Shown here piece by piece: positions 1 to 4,939 of a stretch of DNA of 9,166 bases. This DNA is from an uncultured Catenibacterium sp. GTDB taxonomy: Bacteria; Bacillota_I; Bacilli_A; Erysipelotrichales; Coprobacillaceae. A program made the position numbers and the translations under genes. Position 1 is the first letter of the stretch, and each line of letters opens with the position of its first letter. Location of the stretch: the NCBI RefSeq assembly GCF_900764565.1, contig NZ_CAAFOM010000172.1:1-9166 (forward strand), written 5' to 3'. The notes beneath the pieces are model-generated. The model did not search any database. It was given only the letters and a program-made list of their open reading frames with translations, and was not told where the DNA came from.

Positions 1-91
1 ACAGCCTCTTATAGGTAAACGTGTTGTGGTTGTCAGTCTTCAGTAGTCGAAGGACTCGCACAACGACATGCCCTTACAGGGCGGGTTCATA
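1..91 (+). ncRNA. Probable 3' part of a structured non-coding RNA (identity uncertain)
   Basis: This stretch is visibly richer in G and C than its surroundings and has no convincing reading frame. On the plus strand it folds into nested helices: GTTGTG (23-28) pairs with CACAAC (59-64), enclosing AGTCTTC (35-41) with GAAG-G-ACT (49-56, one bulged G). A small GCCC/GGGC hairpin follows near 70-82, and then the terminator-like hairpin at 92-110. That order fits the tail of a stable RNA gene that starts before the window. The segment ACATGCCCTTACAG followed by ACCACT recalls the 3' end of class B RNase P RNA (in B. subtilis ACATGGCTTACAG ... ACCACT). However, the GGCTT core expected in helix P4 is altered and the conserved upstream AGATxxATG element is not visible, so I do not assign rnpB. 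It could also be a remnant or end of another RNA. Confidence 0.35.
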
Positions 92-118
92 CCACTGATT
101 TTATCAGTGGTTATGATT
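92..118 (+). terminator. Terminator hairpin of the left-edge plus-strand transcript
   Basis: CCACTGAT (92-99) and ATCAGTGG (103-110) form a perfect 8-bp stem with a 3-nt loop, followed on the plus strand by TTATGATTTTT. The U-tract is interrupted, but nothing comparable follows on the minus strand, so the plus strand is the likelier direction. The right arm contains the stop codon of the converging TRIC gene (104-106), so the hairpin may limit read-through from both sides. Confidence 0.5.
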
Positions 119-763
119 TTTGTCTCCATAATAATCAATTGTTGGTAAATCCCATCGATAATGGGCTGCAAGTACTCTAATGAGTACAACAATAATAAAG
201 CCTAATACAATTGCAGCATTGTTTTCCCCATATTTCATGAATAAACATGTAACGATTGCGCCAATGATTGAAGCGGAAGCATAAATCTGTTTTACACATA
301 CCTGAGGGAGTTCATTTGCAAGAACATCACGAATAATACCTCCTCCTACACCTGTCATAACACCTAGAAAGGCAGGAAGGAATATTCCATGATGAACAGC
401 CATACCTGCATTTACACCATCCATGGTGAAAGCGGCAAGACCTAGAGTATCAAAGATAAATAATAATTGAGTAGTCAAAGACTCAATACTTTTTCTTGTT
501 GTTTTCTTATGAAAATATAATATTAAAATAGTTAAGTTGGCAGTTACTAACGCAATAATCACGAAAATTGGATTTCTAAACATAACAGGGGGAGTGATAC
601 CAATCAGTACATCTCTTACCATCCCTCCACCTACTGCAGTACATAGTGCAAGAATATTAATTCCAAATAAATCCATCTTCTTTTTACTAGCAACCATCAC
701 ACCAGAAATAGCGAAAGCAATTGTGCCAACAATATCCATGATTAAATTAAATGTTGTATTCAT
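104..763 (-). CDS. TRIC/UPF0126-family membrane protein (YadS/YvgT-like cation channel family)
   Basis: 219 residues, almost entirely hydrophobic, with about seven membrane segments in two similar halves. Each half carries the family's signature: VGGGMVRDVL (residues 44-53) and VGGGIIRDVL (139-148), in which the glycines kink a helix and the Arg-Asp pair is conserved. This is the two-copy UPF0126 domain, related to trimeric intracellular cation channels and sometimes annotated as a glycine transporter; the physiological substrate in bacteria is not settled. Length is normal for the family (about 200-220), and the N-terminus (IVGTIAFAISG, KKMDLFG) aligns with typical members, supporting this ATG. 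Oddly, no Shine-Dalgarno sequence precedes the ATG, and the rpsD terminator ends only about 12 nt upstream. How the gene is transcribed and translated is therefore unclear. The C-terminus ends in a short polar GDKNHNH tail. Confidence 0.88.
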   Translation of the reverse strand: MNTTFNLIMDIVGTIAFAISGVMVASKKKMDLFGINILALCTAVGGGMVRDVLIGITPPVMFRNPIFVIIALVTANLTILILYFHKKTTRKSIESLTTQLLFIFDTLGLAAFTMDGVNAGMAVHHGIFLPAFLGVMTGVGGGIIRDVLANELPQVCVKQIYASASIIGAIVTCLFMKYGENNAAIVLGFIIVVLIRVLAAHYRWDLPTIDYYGDKNHNH

Positions 764-775
764 ATATATACCAAT

Positions 776-798
776 AAAAAAGCAGCCCTAAGGCTGCT
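776..798 (-). terminator. Intrinsic terminator of rpsD
   Basis: Read on the minus strand, AGCAGCC (798-792) and GGCTGCT (787-781) form a 7-bp GC-rich stem with a 4-nt TTAG loop, followed directly by a run of T residues (781-776). It lies 8 nt past the rpsD stop codon. This is the cleanest rho-independent terminator in the window. Confidence 0.9.
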
Positions 799-805
799 AA
801 TAGAA

Positions 806-1411
806 TTAACCAAGTCTGTTATAGTATTCGACGATTAGCTGTTCGTTGATTTCCTGATTTAATTCAGATCTTTCAGGAAGTCTAGTGAACTTACCAGTTC
901 TCTTTTCAGCATCTACTTCAACGAAGCCAGGAGTATGAGTCTGAGCTTCTAAAGCTGTCTTGATAACATCTAACTGCTGAGATCTTTCCTTAACAGTAAT
1001 AACGTCACCAGGATTTACTCTACATGAAGGGATATCAGTCTTGATACCGTTTAATAAAATATGACCATGGTTTACTAACTGTCTAGCTGCTCTACGAGTT
1101 GTTGCGAATCCCATTCTATAAACTACGTTGTCTAATCTTGATTCAAGTAAGAATAAGAAGTTTGCACCAGTTACACCTTCCATCTTAGAAGCGCGATTGA
1201 AAGTGTTGTGGAACTGCTTTTCGTTAACACCATACATATGTCTTACTTTCTGCTTTTCTGCTAACTGAAGACCATATTCAGTGCTCTTGTGTCTCTTCTG
1301 ACCATGCTGACCTGGAGCATAAGGTCTCTTGTTTAATTCTTTTCCGTTTTCCAATACTGAGAAACCAAGTCTTCTAGACTTTTTCCAGATTGGGCCTGTA
1401 TAACGTGCCAT
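806..1411 (-). CDS. rpsD: 30S ribosomal protein S4
   Basis: 201 residues, the usual length for the Bacillota protein. S4 binds 16S rRNA early in 30S assembly, nucleates the small-subunit body and takes part in decoding accuracy. The N-terminus MARYTGPIWKKSRRLG and the RPYAPGQHGQ stretch (29-38) are diagnostic. The N-terminal domain has no zinc-binding cysteines (the only Cys is residue 130), so this is the zinc-free form. The S4 RNA-binding domain covers about 91-155 (SRLDNVVYRMGFATTRRAARQ at 91-111, then VNHGHILLNG at 113-122). Translation starts at an ATG 7 nt after a perfect AGGAGGT. The gene stands alone with its own promoter, folded leader and terminator, as in B. subtilis, where S4 represses its own synthesis. 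Confidence 0.99.
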   Translation of the reverse strand: MARYTGPIWKKSRRLGFSVLENGKELNKRPYAPGQHGQKRHKSTEYGLQLAEKQKVRHMYGVNEKQFHNTFNRASKMEGVTGANFLFLLESRLDNVVYRMGFATTRRAARQLVNHGHILLNGIKTDIPSCRVNPGDVITVKERSQQLDVIKTALEAQTHTPGFVEVDAEKRTGKFTRLPERSELNQEINEQLIVEYYNRLG

Positions 1412-1574
1412 TGACGTTACCTCCTTATTGTTTTATTTGCATAAAACAATAACAATTCATAACTCACCCTGCGTATGTTCTTATTAAGCATTTCTCTTGC
1501 GGTAAGATACTTTGCATCCCTAAGTCAAGAACGTAGCTGCACGACTGTTATGTACCGCTATTCATTTTATTGCG
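1412..1574 (-). promoter_or_regulatory. Structured rpsD leader, probable S4 autoregulatory RNA
   Basis: Between the predicted transcription start near 1574 and the rpsD ATG lies a leader of about 160 nt with nested pairing. GTTATG (1547-1552) pairs with CATAAC (1458-1463). Inside this, AAGAAC (1527-1532) pairs with GTTCTT (1477-1482) and is extended by GTAGCTGC against GCGTAT. Innermost is a further stem near 1485-1513. Ribosomal protein S4 is known to bind such a leader in B. subtilis and shut off rpsD translation. The position, length and multi-helix fold fit that role. Binding by S4 here is inferred from the family, not seen. Confidence 0.65.
1425..1452 (-). promoter_or_regulatory. 11-bp hairpin abutting the rpsD ribosome binding site
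   Basis: TTATTGTTTTA (1425-1435) and TAAAACAATAA (1442-1452) are perfect inverted repeats with a 6-nt loop. In the mRNA this hairpin ends exactly where the AGGAGGT of rpsD begins. There is no following T-run and it lies upstream of the coding sequence, so it is not a terminator. It probably positions or exposes the ribosome binding site, or competes with the larger leader fold. Confidence 0.55.
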
Positions 1575-1580
1575 AGTTTG

Positions 1581-1609
1581 ATTATACTGAATAAAGTATA
1601 GAAAGTCAA
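1581..1609 (-). promoter_or_regulatory. Sigma-A type promoter of rpsD
   Basis: On the minus strand a -35 box TTGACT (1609-1604) and a perfect -10 box TATAAT (1586-1581) are separated by exactly 17 nt. Transcription should begin near 1574. The promoter lies between the macrodomain gene stop (1627-1629) and the rpsD leader. It is the best promoter match in the window, as expected for a ribosomal protein gene. Confidence 0.85.
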
Positions 1610-1626
1610 ATAAAAGTTGATGAAAA

Positions 1627-2139
1627 CTACATAAATTTATCTACTTCTGCTTCATATACTGACGCAGTATGAGAATCAAAGAGTACCCATTCTACTAATT
1701 CAAAATAATCCGGGTTATTCTCTAGGAATTCATTTACTGTTTTGACTGCAATCTTAGCTGCTTTGTCAACTGGAAAATGATAAACACCAGTGGAAATAGA
1801 AGGGAATGCGATTCTCTTGATACCACGATCCTTAGCAAGCTTCATAGAGTTGTAGTAACAGTTTGCGAGTAACTCTTCTTCATTATGATTTCCACCATAC
1901 CAGATAGGACCTACAGTATGAATCACATAATCACAAGGAAGATTATATGCTTTTGTGATTTTTGCTTCTCCTGTCTCACATCCATGAAGTGTTCTGCATT
2001 CTTTAAGAAGTTCTGGCCCTGCTGCGCGATGAATTGCCCCATCTACGCCTCCTCCACCTAGAAGAAGGTTATTAGCAGCATTTACAATAGCTTCTACATC
2101 TGTTACTTTTGTGATATCACCTTGAATTGTTTTAATCAT
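1627..2139 (-). CDS. Macrodomain ADP-ribose hydrolase (MacroD / YmdB-like)
   Basis: 170 residues forming one macrodomain. Such enzymes bind ADP-ribose and remove it from acidic side chains or hydrolyse O-acetyl-ADP-ribose, the sirtuin by-product. The MacroD-type motifs are all present: QGDIT (6-10) for adenine, VNAAN (19-23), GGGGVDGAIH (28-37, the catalytic loop), GPELLKEC (41-48), CETGEAKIT (54-62), VIHTVGP (72-78) and SISTGVYHFP (114-123, the diphosphate loop). The conserved NAAN and GGGGVDG argue for an active hydrolase rather than a mere binder. The ATG follows an AGAGGT site that overlaps the stop of the Sel1-repeat gene, 10 nt away, so it is the last gene of a three-gene operon. No terminator is visible after it, so read-through into rpsD is possible. 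The exact substrate is unknown; no ADP-ribosyltransferase or sirtuin is in view. Confidence 0.93.
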   Translation of the reverse strand: MIKTIQGDITKVTDVEAIVNAANNLLLGGGGVDGAIHRAAGPELLKECRTLHGCETGEAKITKAYNLPCDYVIHTVGPIWYGGNHNEEELLANCYYNSMKLAKDRGIKRIAFPSISTGVYHFPVDKAAKIAVKTVNEFLENNPDYFELVEWVLFDSHTASVYEAEVDKFM

Positions 2140-2149
2140 ATATTACCTC

Positions 2150-2965
2150 TCATTTTCTCCACTCATACCCAGGCAATGCCTTATTTAATCTTTGTCTTGC
2201 TTCTTCTTGATTTTTTAGTACACGTTTATAACAGTTTTTAATGAGGAAATCACCTGTTTCAAGTCTTTCATAGAACATCTGTTCAGCTAACTGATAGTAC
2301 TTTAGAGCCTGCTTATTATCTACCTCTGTCCCGATTCCATTAAAGAAGCAATCACCTACACGCATCATGATATCACCACCGACATAACTGATATTATCTT
2401 CGTTCAGTCCATCTACACAATGCATATATATGTAGAATGCTTCTGCTTCATTCTTATCAACATAATACCCGTTACGATACATATCACCGATCTTATAGAG
2501 TGAACGTAAATGTCCATCGAATGCGCCTAATGCGAAATAATGAAAGGCTTTCTCATAATCTACAGGTATATCTCTACCATAATAGAAACAATATCCAAGA
2601 TTTTCCTGAGCCTGACGACATCCTCCATCGGCGGCAATTGTATAATACTCAACAGCTTTCTTATAGTTCTGTTCACCAGCACGCCCCGTATAATAGAGTG
2701 ATCCAATATCACATGCTGCATTCACATTTCCTGAATTAAGTTCATCATTGTAAACGTCCATAATAAAATCAGCTATACATCTAGGTAGAATCTTTGCGCC
2801 ATCTGCTTCATGCAGTTCTCCTGCAATATTATAAGCCTCTTCATATACTTCTTCGTCTGAAAAATCCAGTTCATTTTCTATGATATTATAGATTTCTGGA
2901 TAATCCTCTTCTGATATTTTTGAGAGTATATCATTAAGTCTTCTATATAATTTTTTACTATTCAT
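2150..2965 (-). CDS. Sel1-like (TPR-type) repeat protein
   Basis: 271 residues, acidic, with no signal peptide or membrane segment, so probably cytoplasmic. At least four Sel1-like repeats can be read, each a helix pair with the pattern A-x-x-x-(L/I)-G-x-x-(Y/F)-x-x-G...A-x-x-(Y/F)-(Y/F)-x-x-A: about 81-115 (ACDIGSLYYTG), 116-151 (AQENLGYCFYYG), 152-187 (SLYKIGDMYRNG) and 196-232 (MMRVGDCFFNGIG). The N-terminal 75 residues are helical and acidic and match nothing I recognise. Sel1 repeats are protein-interaction scaffolds, so no enzymatic role is implied. A good AGGAGA lies 5 nt before the ATG and overlaps the upstream stop; 10-nt gaps flank the gene on both sides. Co-transcription with a macrodomain suggests, but does not show, a partner role. 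Confidence 0.88.
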   Translation of the reverse strand: MNSKKLYRRLNDILSKISEEDYPEIYNIIENELDFSDEEVYEEAYNIAGELHEADGAKILPRCIADFIMDVYNDELNSGNVNAACDIGSLYYTGRAGEQNYKKAVEYYTIAADGGCRQAQENLGYCFYYGRDIPVDYEKAFHYFALGAFDGHLRSLYKIGDMYRNGYYVDKNEAEAFYIYMHCVDGLNEDNISYVGGDIMMRVGDCFFNGIGTEVDNKQALKYYQLAEQMFYERLETGDFLIKNCYKRVLKNQEEARQRLNKALPGYEWRK

Positions 2966-2975
2966 AAATTTCTCC

Positions 2976-3368
2976 TTAAAAGTTGACTACTTCTTTTTCA
3001 TGTGTGAATGAATAGAAAGTAGCTGTCGCATTCTTAAAATAGAACACTTCTGTATTTCCATCGTCAGCTGAATACATTTTCTGTAAAGATGGATAAGCAT
3101 CAAGCATGGATTGTTTTGCTTCTCTTCGGTCATCTTCTACAAGTTCACCTGCAATACGCAACCATTCACCATCATTGAATGCACAGATTTCTACCTTTGG
3201 ATTTGCATGAATCTGTTTAGAGACATCTTTTACTTTACCTGTTTGAATATAAAGTTTTCCTTCAAAAATATGTGCTGTTCCAAAAGGTCTGACTCTTGGC
3301 TGGTCACCTTCAACTGTTGCTAGATAATAAGTATCTGCTTCCTTTAAAAATTGTATAATTCTTTCCAT
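2976..3368 (-). CDS. Pyridoxamine 5'-phosphate oxidase-like FMN-binding split-barrel protein
   Basis: 130 residues, the size of the small single-domain split-barrel flavoproteins. Family hallmarks seen are the opening helix (MERIIQFLKEAD), the strands YYLATVEGDQPRVRPFG (14-30), KLYIQTGKVKDVSKQI (38-53) with the usual KxxDVxxQIxxNPxVE pattern, ICAFNDGEWLRIAGEL (61-76), and a closing strand FYFKNATATFYSF (109-121). Members bind FMN or F420-like cofactors as dimers and reduce diverse substrates; this short type is usually annotated only as a general stress or PNPOx-family protein, and true PdxH activity is unlikely at this length. The start follows AGGAGGT by 7 nt. It is the first gene of the operon with the Sel1-repeat and macrodomain genes. 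Confidence 0.88.
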   Translation of the reverse strand: MERIIQFLKEADTYYLATVEGDQPRVRPFGTAHIFEGKLYIQTGKVKDVSKQIHANPKVEICAFNDGEWLRIAGELVEDDRREAKQSMLDAYPSLQKMYSADDGNTEVFYFKNATATFYSFTHEKEVVNF

Positions 3369-3388
3369 AATTAATACCTCCTATATAA

Positions 3389-3394
3389 ATTATA
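3389..3394 (-). promoter_or_regulatory. Candidate -10 box of the split-barrel/Sel1/macrodomain operon
   Basis: A perfect TATAAT on the minus strand lies between the MATE terminator and the operon's first ATG. The hexamer 17 nt upstream (CCGATA) is a poor -35 and falls inside the terminator stem. The predicted start would leave a leader of only about 14 nt that begins at the AGGAGG. The box may be real but weak or activator-dependent, or the operon may depend on read-through. Confidence 0.4.
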
Positions 3395-3401
3395 CTCCAA
3401 G

Positions 3402-3435
3402 AAAAAAAGAATATCGGAAAAAATCCGATATTCTT
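3402..3435 (-). terminator. Terminator of the MATE transporter gene
   Basis: On the minus strand AAGAATATCGGA (3435-3424) and TCCGATATTCTT (3418-3407) form a perfect 12-bp stem with a five-T loop, followed by T residues down to 3402. The start of the stem contains part of the MATE stop codon (3434-3436), so the gene's last codons run into its own terminator. Confidence 0.85.
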
Positions 3436-4768
3436 ATACATGATCTAACCAATGGACACGGAAGTAGTAAATAAGTAATCCAATCATACAAACAATCCAG
3501 GTTACAGGCCATCCTGCAAATACAATTGCGATGTTATGAGTAAAAGGAACAGCTATCGCAAGATAAATCTGTCTTAAGAAGACAAATGTACCTACCATGA
3601 AATACATAGGAATATTAGATAAACCTACACCTCTAAGTGCACCAGAAATAATATGGATAACAGGTAATGTGAGATAACCTGCCGCAAATATGCGTGCCAT
3701 CAAATAGCCATATTTAATGACTTCAGGATCACTAGAGAAGATACCAACTAATTGTTCACCAAATAAATAAACAAGAGTCACACCTATTAGAGTGACACCG
3801 AAAGTCATCGCCATAGTTGTACGAAGTCCTTTTTTTACTCGATCAATGGCATGTGCTCCAATGTTCTGTCCAGTAAATGTTGTGATGGCCATCGCAAAGC
3901 TTTGAATAGGTAACTGTAGGAATCCATCAATCTTTATATAAGAAGTATAACCAGCCACTGCATTGGCGCCAAAAGTATTGATATAAGACTGTACAATGAC
4001 ATTACTGAAAGATACAATGGACTGCTGAAGAGCAGTAGGGATACCTATTTCAATAATCTTCTTTAAAATAGGTTTATCAATAGAAATCTCTTTGATTTCT
4101 ACTTTATAGATTTCTTTAGAGAAAACTAATTTTATTATAACCAGTAATGCACTGATTCCCTGAGCAATAAAGGTTGCCCATCCGGCACCTGCAACACCCA
4201 TATGAAAATATAAAACAAAAACGAAGTCTAGAATAATATTAATAATAGAAGCAATAATCAAATAATAGAGCGGTGTCTTAGAATCACCTACAGCACGTAA
4301 TATACCTGAGCCCATATTATAAATACATACAAAAGAAATACCACCAAAATAAATGCGTAAATATAAAGCAGCAGGAGCCATCACTGAATCAGGAGAACCA
4401 ATAAGAATTAAGATCTGATGTGATAAACCTATACCTAAAATAGTAAATAATACACATAGAATAAGAGTTAAGGCGATTGATGTATGAATCGCTTTTTTCA
4501 TCTTATTTAGATGATTACCACCAAAATACTGTGCAATTACAACTCCAGCACCTGTCGCAAGTCCTGTAAAGAAACCAACAAGAGTATTAATGATTGGAGT
4601 GGATTGTCCAACAGCGGCAAGCGCTCCTGAACTGACAAAGTTACCTACTACATAAGAGTCTACTGTATTATAAAGCTGCTGGAACAGGTTTCCAACTAAC
4701 ATAGGAATAGAAAACCATAATATCGCTTTCCATATTTTACCATGTATTAAATCTGTACTTTCATTCAT
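3434..4768 (-). CDS. MATE-family multidrug/metabolite efflux transporter
   Basis: 444 residues with about 12 membrane helices in two homologous halves, the normal size for the family. MATE proteins export drugs, toxins or metabolites across the cytoplasmic membrane using a proton or sodium gradient. The N-terminus is typical: WFSIPMLVGNLFQQLYNTVD (18-37), then VVGNFVSSGALAAVGQSTP and GFFTGLATGAGVVIAQYFGG. The second half repeats the pattern with EIGIPTALQQSIVSFSNVIVQ (residues about 241-261) and GQNIGAH. The hydrophobic substrate cannot be told from sequence. The ATG follows AGGGAGGG by 6 nt. It is monocistronic, with its own promoter and terminator, divergent from ezrA. It belongs to the Firmicutes-type branch often annotated NorM/DinF-like. 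Confidence 0.95.
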   Translation of the reverse strand: MNESTDLIHGKIWKAILWFSIPMLVGNLFQQLYNTVDSYVVGNFVSSGALAAVGQSTPIINTLVGFFTGLATGAGVVIAQYFGGNHLNKMKKAIHTSIALTLILCVLFTILGIGLSHQILILIGSPDSVMAPAALYLRIYFGGISFVCIYNMGSGILRAVGDSKTPLYYLIIASIINIILDFVFVLYFHMGVAGAGWATFIAQGISALLVIIKLVFSKEIYKVEIKEISIDKPILKKIIEIGIPTALQQSIVSFSNVIVQSYINTFGANAVAGYTSYIKIDGFLQLPIQSFAMAITTFTGQNIGAHAIDRVKKGLRTTMAMTFGVTLIGVTLVYLFGEQLVGIFSSDPEVIKYGYLMARIFAAGYLTLPVIHIISGALRGVGLSNIPMYFMVGTFVFLRQIYLAIAVPFTHNIAIVFAGWPVTWIVCMIGLLIYYFRVHWLDHV

Positions 4769-4792
4769 GTTTTACCCTCCCTAAACAATACA

Positions 4793-4822
4793 ATCATAGC
4801 CCTATTTTTAAGATAGAGTAAA
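4793..4822 (-). promoter_or_regulatory. Candidate promoter of the MATE gene
   Basis: On the minus strand TTTACT (4822-4817) and TATGAT (4798-4793) are separated by 18 nt, giving a start near 4786 and a leader of about 18 nt that includes the AGGGAGGG site. The match is moderate (four of six and five of six consensus bases). Confidence 0.5.
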
Positions 4823-4883
4823 GTTTTTCATAAATAGAAATAAACAGTTGTGTATTTTTTTAGTGGTTTCACGATTCCATAAT

Positions 4884-4910
4884 GAAATGACTTGAAAAAT
4901 ATGATAAAAT
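4884..4910 (+). promoter_or_regulatory. Candidate promoter of ezrA
   Basis: TATGATAAAAT (4900-4910) is a typical AT-rich -10 region, with TAAAAT at 4905-4910. The best upstream hexamer at about 17 nt is ATGAAA, a weak -35. A start near 4917 would give a leader of about 23 nt carrying the GAGAGGG ribosome binding site. It lies in the 171-nt divergent region 4769-4939, which otherwise contains only the MATE promoter and AT-rich DNA with no clear operator. Confidence 0.4.
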
Positions 4911-4939
4911 TAAATCGATATGTAAGAGAGGGATGTTTT

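Noticed and set aside
1..43. End of a plus-strand protein gene (frame ending at TAG 44-46)
   Set aside because: Only about 14 codons are open, and the strong nested pairing and GC-rich composition fit an RNA gene better.
537..791. Plus-strand open frame opposite the TRIC gene
   Set aside because: It is antisense to a clear membrane protein gene, has no ribosome binding site and resembles no family.
1425..1452. A transcription terminator or attenuator upstream of rpsD
   Set aside because: The hairpin has no T-run and is followed directly by the ribosome binding site, so intrinsic termination is unlikely.
1627..2139. Toxin-antitoxin antidote of the DarG type
   Set aside because: The protein is a stand-alone MacroD-type domain without the DarG C-terminal part, and no DarT-like gene lies next to it.
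2437..2739. Plus-strand open frame opposite the Sel1-repeat gene
   Set aside because: Its His/Tyr/Asn/Arg-rich composition is the mirror of the repeat codons on the other strand, and no start signal is visible.
3111..3323. Plus-strand open frame opposite the split-barrel gene
   Set aside because: Cys/Phe-rich composition typical of antisense translation, without a ribosome binding site.
4892..4939. A 16-residue N-terminal extension of EzrA from an in-frame TTG
   Set aside because: The TTG lacks a ribosome binding site and lies over the likely promoter, while ATG 4940 follows GAGAGGG at good spacing and gives the normal EzrA topology.
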